A stretch of 64,000 nucleotides of DNA, taken from Nonomuraea indica (lineage in GTDB: Bacteria; Actinomycetota; Actinomycetes; Streptosporangiales; Streptosporangiaceae). Within the stretch, counting starts at the first letter, position 1. The number at the start of each line of letters is the position of its first letter. Of the stretch, positions 49,355-58,381 are shown piece after piece. Where the stretch lies: assembly GCF_002850745.1 (NCBI RefSeq), contig NZ_KZ559470.1, positions 324,555-388,554 on the forward strand, written 5' to 3'. The notes below the pieces were generated by a model. The model was not told the DNA's origin. It did no database searches and was given only the letters and a program-made list of their open reading frames with translations. The translations under genes were made by a program, and so were the position numbers.

Positions 49355-49678
49355 TTATGACTCCTTCGAGAGCGAGACGAGGACGTCATCGCCGTCGATC
49401 TTGACTGTGTAGACGTTCACGGGCTTGGTGGCGGGCGGGCCGGTGGGCTTGCCGGTGCGGATGTCGAAGCACGAGCCGTGCAGCCAGCACTCCAGGGTGC
49501 CGTCGTAGACCTCCCCCTCGCTGAGCTTGACCTCGGCGTGGGAGCAGACGTCGTGCAGCGCGCGCACCTCCGCGCCGGTGCGCACCAGCGCGACGGGGGT
49601 CTCCCCGACCTCGACGCCGATGACGCCGCCGTCGGGGATGTCGTCGAGGCGGCACACCTTCTCGAACTGGTCGCTCAT
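49355..49678 (-). CDS. Rieske [2Fe-2S] ferredoxin of the suf operon
   Basis: A 107-residue soluble Rieske ferredoxin (BphF/NirD-like). The cluster ligands are CSH (about residue 42) and CWLHGSC (about residue 62), in the pattern Cys-x-His...Cys-x2-His. Such a gene between sufD and sufC is a standard feature of actinobacterial suf operons; it may carry electrons for cluster assembly. Its start overlaps the sufD stop. Confidence 0.93.
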   Translation of the reverse strand: MSDQFEKVCRLDDIPDGGVIGVEVGETPVALVRTGAEVRALHDVCSHAEVKLSEGEVYDGTLECWLHGSCFDIRTGKPTGPPATKPVNVYTVKIDGDDVLVSLSKES

Positions 49679-50799
49679 CGGGCGAGCTCCGCCTCCACGG
49701 CGCCGAGCACGCGCTCGCGGATCTCCTCGATCTCGATCCGCTCGATGAGCTGGCCGAGGAAGCCGCGGATGACCAGCCTGCGCGCCTCGTCGAAGGGGAT
49801 GCCGCGGGCCTGGAGGTAGAAGATGTGCTCGTCGTCGAGGCGGCCGGACGCCGAGGCGTGGCCGGCGCCGGCGACCTCTCCGGTGAGGATCTCCAGGTTG
49901 GGCACCGAGTCGGCGCGGGCGCCGTCGGTGAGGATGAGGTTGCGGTTGAGCTCGTAGGTGTCGGTGCCCTCGGCCTCGACCCGGATGATCACGTCGCCGA
50001 TCCACACCGCGTGGGCGTCCTGGCCCTGCAGCGCGCCGCGGTAGTCGACGTTGCTGCGGCAGTGCGGCTGGGAGTGGTCGACCAGCAGGCGGTGCTCCAG
50101 GTGCTGGCCCGCGTCGACGAAGTAGACGCCGGCCAGGTCGGCGTCGCCGCCGGGGGCGGTGTAGGAGACGCTGGGCGACAGCCGTACGAGGTCGCCGCCG
50201 AGGGTGGCGACGAAGCTGCGGAAGGTGGCGTCCTTGCCGAGCTGGGCGTGGTGGTGGGAGACGTGCACGGCGTCGTCGTCCCACTCCTGCAGGCTGACGA
50301 CCTTGAGGGTGGCGCCGTCGCCGACGACGAACTCGACGTTGTCGGCGTAGACGGCGCTGCCCTGGTGCTCGATGACGACGACGGCCTCGGCCATCGGCTC
50401 CACGTTGATCACGATGTGACCGTAGGTGACGCCGTCGGTGCCGCCGCCGCGCAGCTCGATGCCGATGTGGCCGTCGGGCACGGCCTCCTTGGGCACGGTG
50501 ACGACCAGGGCCTTCTCGAAGCCGTTGTAGGCCTGGGCGCTGATCCGGTCGGCCGGCACGTAGGCCTTGCCGACGCGCGCGTCGTCGCGGCCCACCCACT
50601 CGGCGCTCACGCCGGCCGGCGTGAAGGCCTGGGTGATGACCTGCCCGCTGACCTGGGCCTTGCCGTTGTGCAGGCCCTTGAGGCGCGAGAGGGGCGTGAA
50701 GCGCCACGCCTCCTCGCGTCCGGTCGGCACCTCGAAGTCGGCCAGGTCGTAGGACGCCTTCTCGTGCAGGGTCGACAGGGGCTTCTCGTTCAGGCCCAT
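49675..50799 (-). CDS. sufD: SufD scaffold subunit
   Basis: A 374-residue beta-helix protein partnering SufB. The N-terminal PTGREEAWRFTPLSRLKGL and the C-terminal core VDHSQPHCRSNVDYRGALQG, HASASGRLDDEHIFYLQARGIPFDEARRLVIRGF are diagnostic. The start shares one base with the sufB stop (TGATG). Confidence 0.96.
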   Translation of the reverse strand: MGLNEKPLSTLHEKASYDLADFEVPTGREEAWRFTPLSRLKGLHNGKAQVSGQVITQAFTPAGVSAEWVGRDDARVGKAYVPADRISAQAYNGFEKALVVTVPKEAVPDGHIGIELRGGGTDGVTYGHIVINVEPMAEAVVVIEHQGSAVYADNVEFVVGDGATLKVVSLQEWDDDAVHVSHHHAQLGKDATFRSFVATLGGDLVRLSPSVSYTAPGGDADLAGVYFVDAGQHLEHRLLVDHSQPHCRSNVDYRGALQGQDAHAVWIGDVIIRVEAEGTDTYELNRNLILTDGARADSVPNLEILTGEVAGAGHASASGRLDDEHIFYLQARGIPFDEARRLVIRGFLGQLIERIEIEEIRERVLGAVEAELAR

Positions 50800-52211
50800 C
50801 AGCCGACGGCTCCTTCCATCTGCAGCTCGATCAGCCGGTTGAGCTCGAGCGCGTACTCCATGGGCAGCTCGCGGGCGATCGGCTCGACGAAGCCGCGCAC
50901 GATCATCGCCATCGCCTCGTCCTCGTCGAGCCCGCGGCTCATGAGGTAGAACAGCTGGTCTTCGCTGACCTTGGAGACCGTGGCCTCGTGCCCCATGGAC
51001 ACGTCGTCCTCGCGGACGTCGACGTAGGGGTAGGTGTCGGAGCGGCTGATCTGGTCGACCAGGAGCGCGTCGCACTTGACGGTGCTGGCGCTGCCGTGGG
51101 CGCCCTCCTCGATCTGCACGAGACCGCGGTAGGAGGTGCGGCCGCCGCCGCGCGCCACCGACTTGGAGATCACGCTGGAGCTGGTGTTGGGCGCCAGGTG
51201 CACCATCTTGGAGCCGGCGTCCTGGTGCTGGCCCTCGCCGGCGAAGGCGACGCTCAGCGTCTCGCCCTTGGCGTGCTCGCCCATGAGGTAGACGGCCGGG
51301 TACTTCATCGTGACCTTGGAGCCGATGTTGCCGTCGATCCACTCCATGGTGGCGCCCTCGTAGGCGACGGCGCGCTTGGTCACCAGGTTGTAGACGTTGT
51401 TGGACCAGTTCTGGATGGTCGTGTAGCGGCAGCGGGCGTTCTTCTTCACGATGATCTCGACGACCGCGGAGTGCAGCGAGTCGGAGGAGTAGATCGGCGC
51501 GGTGCAGCCCTCGACGTAGTGGACGTAGCTGTTCTCGTCCACGATGATCAGGGTGCGCTCGAACTGGCCCATGTTCTCGGTGTTGATCCGGAAGTAGGCC
51601 TGCAGCGGGATCTCGACCTCGACGTTCGGCGGCACGTAGATGAACGAGCCACCGGACCACACGGCGGTGTTGAGCGCGGCGAACTTGTTGTCGCCCACGG
51701 GGATGACCGAGCCGAAGTACTCCTTGAAGAGCTCCTCGTGCTCCTTCAGGCCCGTGTCGGTGTCGACGAAGATGACGCCCTTCTCCTCGAGGTCCTCACG
51801 GATCTTGTGGTAGACGACCTCGGACTCGTACTGGGCGGCGACACCGGCGATGAGGCGCTGCTTCTCGGCCTCGGGGATGCCGAGCTTGTCGTAGGTGTTC
51901 TTGATGTCGGCGGGCAGCTCGTCCCAGGACGTGGCCTGCTTCTCCGTCGAGCGCACGAAGTACTTGATGTTGTCGAAGTCGATGTCCGTGAGGTCGGAGC
52001 CCCAGGTGGGCAGCGGCTTCTTGTCGAACAGGCGGAGGCCCTTCAGGCGAAGGTCGAGCATCCACTCCGGCTCGTTCTTGAGCGCGGAGATGTTGCGGAC
52101 GACCTCCTCGGACAGGCCGCGCTTGGCCGCCGCCCCGGCGGCATCCGGGTCGGCCCAGCCGAACTTGTAATTCCCGAGGCCCTCGAGCTCCGGGCGGTCG
52201 GTGACAGTCAC
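50799..52211 (-). CDS. sufB: SufB scaffold subunit
   Basis: A 470-residue scaffold on which the Fe-S cluster is built. Recognised by [58 protein letters not shown] and [22 protein letters not shown]. The Cys of VEGCTAP and the Glu/His C-terminal site are present. GTG 52211 overlaps the sufR stop (GTGA). Confidence 0.97.
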   Translation of the reverse strand: MTVTDRPELEGLGNYKFGWADPDAAGAAAKRGLSEEVVRNISALKNEPEWMLDLRLKGLRLFDKKPLPTWGSDLTDIDFDNIKYFVRSTEKQATSWDELPADIKNTYDKLGIPEAEKQRLIAGVAAQYESEVVYHKIREDLEEKGVIFVDTDTGLKEHEELFKEYFGSVIPVGDNKFAALNTAVWSGGSFIYVPPNVEVEIPLQAYFRINTENMGQFERTLIIVDENSYVHYVEGCTAPIYSSDSLHSAVVEIIVKKNARCRYTTIQNWSNNVYNLVTKRAVAYEGATMEWIDGNIGSKVTMKYPAVYLMGEHAKGETLSVAFAGEGQHQDAGSKMVHLAPNTSSSVISKSVARGGGRTSYRGLVQIEEGAHGSASTVKCDALLVDQISRSDTYPYVDVREDDVSMGHEATVSKVSEDQLFYLMSRGLDEDEAMAMIVRGFVEPIARELPMEYALELNRLIELQMEGAVG

Positions 52212-52915
52212 CTTCCGGTCTCCTTGCTTGTCTCTCTATGTGCGGGATCACCCAGCGTTTGCGGGCTCACATGCGTGGTGCAGACCCCGTCGCCGTGGGC
52301 GATCGTGGCCAGGCGCTGCACCGGCGTGCCGAGCAGCTGCGCGAACGCCTCCGTCTCGGCCTCACACAGCTGCGGGAACTCCGCCGCCGCGTGCGCCACC
52401 GGGCAGTGGTGCTGGCAGAGCTGGTCACCGCCGAACTTGGCCTTGCTGGCCGAGGCAGCGTAACCCTCCGCCGACAGCGCCTGCGCCAGCACCTCGACGC
52501 GCTGGTCGGCCGGCACCGTCCGCATGACCGGCTCCAGCCGCCGCAGCAGGCTGGACACCTGCGAGCGGGCGAAGTCGGCCACGGCTTGCTCGCCCATCCG
52601 CTCGGCCAGGAAACGCAGCGCGCTCCCGGCCAGATCGTCATAGGCGTGCTCGAAAGCACTGCGCCCCGCGTCGGTGATGGCGAACAGCTTGGCCGGTCGC
52701 CCTCGCCCGCGCTGGCCGCGCGGCCTGACCGTGCGAGGCTCGATCAACCCGTCGGCCAGCAGCGCGTCCAGATGACGGCGGACGGCGGCGGGCGTGAGCC
52801 CGAGCCGTTCGCCGAGCGCGGCCGCCGCTACGGGACCGTGCTCGAGGATGAGCCTGGCCACGCGCGCCCTGGTGCTGCGCTCGCTGCCCGGCTCGATCGT
52901 GGGCACGTTCTTCAT
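52208..52915 (-). CDS. sufR: SufR, Fe-S-sensing repressor of the suf operon
   Basis: A 235-residue DeoR/ArsR-like winged-helix repressor. DNA-binding [32 protein letters not shown] (about residues 30-58). The cluster-ligand region has [18 protein letters not shown] (about residues 167-184), the Cys-x3-Cys...Cys pattern of SufR. When the [Fe-S] cluster is lost the operon is derepressed. It is the first gene of the operon and likely autoregulates via the site at 53003. Confidence 0.93.
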   Translation of the reverse strand: MKNVPTIEPGSERSTRARVARLILEHGPVAAAALGERLGLTPAAVRRHLDALLADGLIEPRTVRPRGQRGRGRPAKLFAITDAGRSAFEHAYDDLAGSALRFLAERMGEQAVADFARSQVSSLLRRLEPVMRTVPADQRVEVLAQALSAEGYAASASKAKFGGDQLCQHHCPVAHAAAEFPQLCEAETEAFAQLLGTPVQRLATIAHGDGVCTTHVSPQTLGDPAHRETSKETGR

Positions 52916-52992
52916 CGGTCGCTCACCACTCCTCGTGCGCCTGGCCGGGGGCTCGCGTGCGGCGCCCCGCTCGGCTCACTGTCGGGCTGGCT

Positions 52993-53017
52993 CCCATATT
53001 TTTGACAACATCAGTGT
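52993..53017 (-). promoter_or_regulatory. suf promoter region with candidate SufR operator
   Basis: On the minus strand ACACTGATGTTGTCA (53003-53017) fits the ACACT-N5-TGTGA type palindrome recalled for mycobacterial SufR (one mismatch). A -10-like TATGGG (52993-52998) lies 4 bp downstream, so a bound repressor would cover the promoter spacer. The -35 is not clear. Confidence 0.55.
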
Positions 53018-53092
53018 GCCGTAATTCCTTCCCGGTGCACAAACGGTTCCGGGGAGGCGATCAATGCAATTTCTCACGCAGGCAAGCCTTAC

Positions 53093-54331
53093 CTAACCTG
53101 CGGCGGGACGGGTCCGGCCGAGAAGCAGGAAGGCCGCGGCGGCCGCCACGACGAGGCCCAGGATGACAGCGGCCATGGGTGTGGCGGTGCCCGAGCCGGC
53201 CAGCCCGACGAGCGGGGCGCAGCACGCGCCGAGCGCGAACTGCAGCACGCCGAGCAGGGCCGAGGCGCTGCCCGCCACCTGGGGCGGCTGGCCGGCCAGG
53301 GCGAGCGCTCCGGTGCCGGGCAGGACGAGCCCCTGGCCGCACATCATGACGAACAGCCCGGCGACGAGGCCCGCCAGACCGAGCCCGGCGAGCACGGCGG
53401 CCAGCAGGATCACGCCGCCGGCGAGGGCGAGGGTCAGGCCGGCGCGGATGAGGCGGACGGGCGGCACCCGGCCCGACAGGCGCCCGCCGATCTGCGCCAT
53501 GGCGGTCAGGCCGAAGGCGTTGAGCCCGAAGACGAGGGAGAACTGCTGCGGCGTGGCGTCGTACACCTCCTGCACGACGAACGGCGAGCCCGACACGTAG
53601 GCGAACACCGCGGCGAACGACAGCCCGGCGGTGAGGGCGCATCCCATGAACGGGCGGTCGCGCAGCAGCCGGCCGAACGTGCGGACGGTCTGCCGCAGGC
53701 CGCCGCCGTGCCGCTCGGTGGCGGGCAGCGTCTCGCGGACACCGCCGAGCACGGCCAGCATGAGGGCTAGCCCGGCCAGGCTGAGCGCGACGAACACACC
53801 CCGCCAGGAGGTGAAGGTGAGCAGCTGCGCGCCGGCTATCGGGGCGAGGATCGGCGCCAGGCCGCTGACCAGCATGAGCGTGGCGAAGATGCGGGCGATG
53901 GCGGCGCCGTCGTACAGGTCGCGCACCACGGCCCGGACGATCACCAGCGCCGCGCCGCCGAACAGGCCCTGGGTGAGCCGCAGCGCGATGAGCACCGGCA
54001 CCGAGGGTGCGAACGCGCACAGCAGCGAGGCCAGGGCGAACCCGGCGACGCCGACGATCAGGGGCACCCGGCGCCCGCGCACGTCGCTGACGGGGCCGGC
54101 GATCACCTGGCCGGCGGAGACGCCGATGAGGCAGGCGGTCAGCGTGAGCTGGACCTGGGCCGGAGTGCTGAGCAGCTCGCCGGTGATGGCGGGCAGCGCC
54201 GGGAGGTACATGTCGATCGCGAGCGGGCCGATGGCCGACAGCGCCCCCAGGATGAAGAGCAGCAGCCGGCGGTGCCCGGTCCGGCCCTCCTCCCGTTCGA
54301 CGGCGGACGGTGCGGCCTGGGCCACCGGCAT
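53093..54331 (-). CDS. Bcr/CflA-type multidrug efflux MFS transporter
   Basis: A 412-residue 12-helix drug:proton antiporter. Family signatures: IGPLAIDMYLPALPAI in helix 1, LIGVSAGQVIAGPVSDVRGRR (motif A) and RLTQGLFGGAALVIVRAVVRDLY. ATG 54331 follows GAGGAAG by 6 bp; the frame extends upstream to 54385. It is inserted between suf and the ABC transporter pair that in mycobacteria lies directly beside sufR. Confidence 0.9.
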   Translation of the reverse strand: MPVAQAAPSAVEREEGRTGHRRLLLFILGALSAIGPLAIDMYLPALPAITGELLSTPAQVQLTLTACLIGVSAGQVIAGPVSDVRGRRVPLIVGVAGFALASLLCAFAPSVPVLIALRLTQGLFGGAALVIVRAVVRDLYDGAAIARIFATLMLVSGLAPILAPIAGAQLLTFTSWRGVFVALSLAGLALMLAVLGGVRETLPATERHGGGLRQTVRTFGRLLRDRPFMGCALTAGLSFAAVFAYVSGSPFVVQEVYDATPQQFSLVFGLNAFGLTAMAQIGGRLSGRVPPVRLIRAGLTLALAGGVILLAAVLAGLGLAGLVAGLFVMMCGQGLVLPGTGALALAGQPPQVAGSASALLGVLQFALGACCAPLVGLAGSGTATPMAAVILGLVVAAAAAFLLLGRTRPAAG

Positions 54332-54424
54332 GGCGTGCTTCCTCTCCCTCGCAGGCGTGCGGCCCCACGAGGGCCGAGGAATCAAACCTCGGTAAAGTCG
54401 TCCTAATTCCCGGATACCGGATTT

Positions 54425-55201
54425 TTACTGGTTTTCGGCGAGCTGGATCACGGACAGTGCCGCGCCCTGCGGGTCCACGAACATCCCGAACCTGCCGGGA
54501 GGGGACTCCATGGCGTCGATGAGGACGCTCGCGCCGAGGCCGCGGGCCGCCGCCATGGTGTCGTCGAGATCGGCGACCGCGAAGTAGACCATCCAGTGGG
54601 ACGGCGTCCCGGGCGGGTGGTTCGGGGACATCTCCATCATGCCCGCGACGCTCGCGCCGCCCGACACCCACTCGGTGTAGGTCACGCCGCCCATCTCCTG
54701 CGGACGCGCGGTCCAGCCGAAGACGGCCCGGTAGAACGGCTCGGCGGCGGCCACGTCGCGGGTGACCAGCTCGTTCCAGCAGAACGAGACCGGCTCGTTG
54801 ACCAGTTCGGCGCCCCGGTGCCGGCCGGCCTCCCAGACGGAGACGTGGGCGCCGTCGGGCCCGCGGAAGACGGCCATCGTGCCTTCCTCGAAGATCTGCG
54901 TGGGCGGCATGACGACCGTGCCGCCGGCGTCCTGGACCCGGTCGGCGGTCGCGGCGGCGTCCTCCGTCGCGACGTAGGTGTTCCAGACCGAGGGCATGCC
55001 CTCGGCGAGGACGGGCCCGACCCCGGCGACGTTGCGCCCCTCGTGGAAGAACTGCCCGTATCCCCCGGCCTCGGGGTCGTCGATCATCTCGGCCGTCCAG
55101 CCGAAGACCTCGCCGTAGAAGCGGGCGGACCCGTCGACGTCGGTGCTCGACAGGTCCACCCAGCACGGAACGCCCGGCTCGTACCCGCTCCGCAGTGACA
55201 T
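54425..55201 (-). CDS. VOC-family protein with two glyoxalase-like domains
   Basis: A 258-residue protein made of two similar halves (WVDLSSTDVDGSARFYGEVFGWTAEM, residues 13-38, and FCWNELVTRDVAAAEPFYRAVFGWTAR, about 140-166), each a beta-alpha-beta3 glyoxalase/bleomycin-resistance unit. The C-termini of both halves (HVSVWEAGRHRGAELV and AALSVIQLAENQ) lack a full set of metal ligands. Similar two-domain proteins are widespread in Streptomyces; the substrate is unknown. Confidence 0.88.
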   Translation of the reverse strand: MSLRSGYEPGVPCWVDLSSTDVDGSARFYGEVFGWTAEMIDDPEAGGYGQFFHEGRNVAGVGPVLAEGMPSVWNTYVATEDAAATADRVQDAGGTVVMPPTQIFEEGTMAVFRGPDGAHVSVWEAGRHRGAELVNEPVSFCWNELVTRDVAAAEPFYRAVFGWTARPQEMGGVTYTEWVSGGASVAGMMEMSPNHPPGTPSHWMVYFAVADLDDTMAAARGLGASVLIDAMESPPGRFGMFVDPQGAALSVIQLAENQ

Positions 55202-55333
55202 CGCGACCTCCTGGTGCGTGGACCCCCGTCATCAGACTTGTGCCCACACCGGACGGCCCTCGGGAAACACCGGGCAAACAGGTGCCCATATCCTGCCGGG
55301 CGGGCTGGGATCGTGGCCGCCCCGGGCAGTCCC

Positions 55334-55339
55334 TAGACT
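55334..55339 (+). promoter_or_regulatory. -10 element of a leaderless ABC transporter promoter
   Basis: TAGACT ends 7 bp before ATG 55347. No Shine-Dalgarno sequence is present; a GTG lies at 55341 in frame. Confidence 0.45.
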
Positions 55340-55346
55340 CGTGGCC

Positions 55347-56255
55347 ATGGACTCCCCAGCCGTCGAGATCATCGACCTGGTCAAACGCTACGGCGGCACG
55401 ACAGCCGTCGACGGCCTGTCCCTGCGCGCCGAGCGGGGGGCCGTGACCGCGGTGCTCGGCCCCAACGGCGCGGGCAAGACGTCCACGGTCGAGATCTGCG
55501 AGGGGTTCCGCAGGGCCGACGGCGGCACGGTCCGCGTGCTGGGCCAGGCGCCCGACGATCCCACGCTGCGGCCACGGGTCGGTGTGATGCTCCAGTCGGG
55601 CGGCGTGCCCCCGGCGACGCGGTGCGCCGAGTGGCTGCGCCTGGTCTCCCGCTTCTACGCCCGCCCGCTCGACTCCACGGCGCTGCTCGTCCGGCTGGGC
55701 CTGGACGAGCACGGCCGCACGCCCTACCGGCGCCTGTCCGGGGGGCAGCAGCAGCGGCTGTCGCTGGCCGCCGCCGTGATCGGCCGGCCGGAGCTGGTCT
55801 TCCTCGACGAGCCGACCGCCGGGCTCGACCCGCAGGCCAGGCATGCCTGCTGGGACCTCGTGGCCGAGTTGCGCGGCGCCGGGGTGTCGGTGGTGCTCAC
55901 CACGCACCACATGGACGAGGCCGAGCGCCTGGCCGACCAGGTGGTGATCATCGACCGGGGCAAGGTCGTCGCGCAGGGCAGCCCGGCCTCGCTGACCGGG
56001 GCAGAGCGGCAGCTGCGCTTCCGCGCCCGGCCCGGCCTGGCGCTGGAGGAGCTGCTCAACGCGCTGCCCGCGGGCAGCGCGGCCAAGGAGTCACCGGCCG
56101 GCCACTACATCATCGAGGGACTCGTCGCCCCCGAGCTGCTCGCCACCGTGACGGCGTGGTGCGCCTCCGAGGGCGTCACGGCCGACGACCTGCGCATCGA
56201 GCGGCGCACGCTGGAGGACGTCTTCCTGGAGCTGACCGGCAGGGAGCTGCGATGA
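55347..56255 (+). CDS. ABC transporter ATPase (DrrA-like)
   Basis: A 302-residue ABC-2 type ATPase: Walker A LGPNGAGKTSTVE, signature LSGGQQQRLSLAAA, Walker B LVFLDEPTAGLD and H-loop TTHHMDEAERL. A C-terminal extension (RALEELLNALPAG to LEDVFLELTGREL) is of DrrA type. In mycobacteria the equivalent pair (Rv1458c/Rv1457c) is divergent from sufR, so the pair may be functionally tied to heme or Fe-S metabolism (inference). It overlaps the permease start by ATGA. Confidence 0.92.
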   Translation: MDSPAVEIIDLVKRYGGTTAVDGLSLRAERGAVTAVLGPNGAGKTSTVEICEGFRRADGGTVRVLGQAPDDPTLRPRVGVMLQSGGVPPATRCAEWLRLVSRFYARPLDSTALLVRLGLDEHGRTPYRRLSGGQQQRLSLAAAVIGRPELVFLDEPTAGLDPQARHACWDLVAELRGAGVSVVLTTHHMDEAERLADQVVIIDRGKVVAQGSPASLTGAERQLRFRARPGLALEELLNALPAGSAAKESPAGHYIIEGLVAPELLATVTAWCASEGVTADDLRIERRTLEDVFLELTGRELR

Positions 56256-57055
56256 CCACGCCCACCGACCCCGCCGCCCCGGCCGTGCCGCCGGCGCTGG
56301 ACCTCACGCCCGCGCCGGGAGCGGCGCCGTTCGGCCGCATGGTGCTCGCGCAGGCGGGCGCGGAGGTGCGCGCGACGTTGCGCAACGGCGAGCAGCTCCT
56401 GCTCACGCTCGTCATCCCGGTGCTGCTGCTGGTCGGGTTCTCCGTGGCGCCGCTGATCGACGTGGGCGGTGGCAGCCGGGTGGAGTTCCTGACGCCGGGC
56501 GTGCTGGCGCTGGCGGTCATGTCCACGGCGTTCACCGGCCAGGCCATCGCGACCGGGTTCGAACGCCGCTACGGCGTGCTGAAACGGCTCGGCGCGACGC
56601 CGCTGTCCCGGGCGGGCCTGCTCCTGGGCAAGACGCTCGCGGTGCTGGCGGTCGAGGTGCTCCAGGTCGTGGTCATCGTGGCGGTGGCGCTGTCGCTCGG
56701 CTGGCGGCCGCAGGGGTCGTTCGCGGCGGCGGTGCTGCTGGTCCTGCTGGGCACGGCCGCCTTCAGCGGGCTGGGGCTGCTCATGGCGGGCACGCTGCGG
56801 GCCGAGGCGACGCTGGCGGCGGCCAACCTCGTCTACCTGGTGCTGCTGGGGGCGGGCGGGGTGATGTTCCCGCTGTCGAAGTTCCCCGACTCGGTGCGTC
56901 CGGTGCTGGAGCTGCTGCCCATCTCGGCGCTCACCGGCGGGCTGCGCGCGGTGCTGACCGGCGGCGCCGCGTTGCCGCTGGGCGCGCTGGCCGTGCTGGC
57001 CGCGTGGGCGGCCGTGTCACTCGGCCTGGCCTCGCGCACCTTCCGCTGGGAGTGA
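56252..57055 (+). CDS. ABC-2 type permease (DrrB-like)
   Basis: A 267-residue membrane subunit with six helices (LLTLVIPVLLLVGFSVAPL, VLAVEVLQVVVIVAVALSLGW, AAVLLVLLGTAAFSGLGLLMAGTL). The segment GFERRYGVLKRLGATPLSRAGLL is the conserved ABC-2 coupling region. Exporter partner of the preceding ATPase. Its 3' end overlaps the convergent MFS gene by 39 bp. Confidence 0.9.
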   Translation: MTTPTDPAAPAVPPALDLTPAPGAAPFGRMVLAQAGAEVRATLRNGEQLLLTLVIPVLLLVGFSVAPLIDVGGGSRVEFLTPGVLALAVMSTAFTGQAIATGFERRYGVLKRLGATPLSRAGLLLGKTLAVLAVEVLQVVVIVAVALSLGWRPQGSFAAAVLLVLLGTAAFSGLGLLMAGTLRAEATLAAANLVYLVLLGAGGVMFPLSKFPDSVRPVLELLPISALTGGLRAVLTGGAALPLGALAVLAAWAAVSLGLASRTFRWE

Positions 57056-58246
57056 ACCACCCGCCGTCGCCGCCCCCACCGTCGCCGTCATGACCGTGTA
57101 GCGGTGCCGCCCGGTGACGGCGACCGCCGTGAGCGGCAGCGCGACAGCCGCCGCCACGCCGAACAGCAGTCCGTACGCGCCGCTCTCGGCGGCCGGACCG
57201 GCGGCCCAGGACGACACCGCGCTGCCCACGAACAGGGCCGCGGCGAAGAAGGCCACGGCCGTGCCACGCGCCCGCGGGGCGACGGAGGTGGCCCAGGTCT
57301 GCAGCGATGAGTGCATGAACGACCAGCCGCCGCCGAACAGCAGCGCGGCCGTCATGACGGTGGGCAGGCTCACGTGCACGGCGACGACGGCGTACCCCGC
57401 GCACATCTGGGCGCCGCCGGCCGCGATGAGGACGGGGGCCGGCCACCGGTGGACCAGCCGCTTGACCAGGCGGGTGAGCAGCCACAGGCCGATCCCGTAG
57501 ACGGCGGCGGCGAGCCCGGCCACGGCGGCGCTGACGCCGCGGTGCTGCAGGGCGGGCGCCAGGAACGGCATGACGCCGAGCAGGACGGCGCCCTCGACGA
57601 AGGCCAGGGCGAACACCAGCAGCGCCCAGCGGTTCGTCAGCACCGCGCCGAGGTGCGTGCCCAGGCCGCCCATGGCGTCGCGGTGCGGCTCGGGGACCGT
57701 GCGCAGCCCCGCCGCGCAGGCCAGGGCGCACCCGGCGGAGATCGCGAAGACCGCGCGCCAGTCCACCAGGTCGGCCAGCACCCCGCCGAGCCCGGTGGCG
57801 ACGGCGGTGCCGAGCGCGGTGGCGCCCATGAGGTCCGACAGGGCACGCTGCCGGATCGACGGGGCAACCGTGTCGCCGACGTAGGTGAGCGAGGTGGGGA
57901 TCACCGCGCCGAAACAGGCTCCCGCCACGACGCGTGCGGCCACCAGCGTGCCGAGCGCCGGCATGAGCGCCGAGAGCACGCCCGCCGCGGCGGCGCCGAA
58001 CAGGGCCCCGCGCATCACCGGCAGCCGCCCGAACCTGTCGGACAGCACGCCCCACAGCGGCTGGGTCAGCCCGTAGGCGAGGTAGTAGCCGCTGGCGGCC
58101 GCCACCGCCGCGGCGAGCGGCTCCCGCAGGTCCAGGGCGATCAGCACGAGCATGGGGCCGACGGCGAAGCGGTCGAAGCTGGACACGAACGAGGCGACGG
58201 ACAGCGCGAGCGGGGGCCGGGAGAGGGTGGCGGCGGGGGCGGTCAT
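57017..58246 (-). CDS. MFS transporter
   Basis: A 409-residue 12-helix transporter with motif A-like GLTQPLWGVLSDRFGRLPVMRG (about residues 52-73) and the helix 5 region DLMGATALGTAVATGLGGVLADLVDW. Substrate unknown; a drug/metabolite exporter of the DHA1 group is likely. ATG 58246 was chosen (GGAGG precedes it closely); ATG 58255 is possible. It diverges from the EamA transporter across a 135-bp gap with an inverted repeat. Confidence 0.85.
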   Translation of the reverse strand: MTAPAATLSRPPLALSVASFVSSFDRFAVGPMLVLIALDLREPLAAAVAAASGYYLAYGLTQPLWGVLSDRFGRLPVMRGALFGAAAAGVLSALMPALGTLVAARVVAGACFGAVIPTSLTYVGDTVAPSIRQRALSDLMGATALGTAVATGLGGVLADLVDWRAVFAISAGCALACAAGLRTVPEPHRDAMGGLGTHLGAVLTNRWALLVFALAFVEGAVLLGVMPFLAPALQHRGVSAAVAGLAAAVYGIGLWLLTRLVKRLVHRWPAPVLIAAGGAQMCAGYAVVAVHVSLPTVMTAALLFGGGWSFMHSSLQTWATSVAPRARGTAVAFFAAALFVGSAVSSWAAGPAAESGAYGLLFGVAAAVALPLTAVAVTGRHRYTVMTATVGAATAGGSLPAEGARGQAE

Positions 58247-58315
58247 GCCCTCCATCGTGAGGCGCTCGCCGTTCCGCACGCGCACCACCCCCTCGATGAC
58301 ACCCCATAGGAGGAT

Positions 58316-58357
58316 ATGTCGAGGTAGTTGACTATTCTCGGACGGTCGCCTCGACAT
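58316..58357. promoter_or_regulatory. Inverted repeat between divergent exporters
   Basis: ATGTCGAGG (58316-58324) and CCTCGACAT (58349-58357) are perfect 9-bp arms around a 24-bp spacer that holds TTGACT and TATTCT. It could be an operator controlling both exporters. Confidence 0.45.
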
Positions 58358-58381
58358 CGCCGACCCAGCCAGAGGAGTGCC

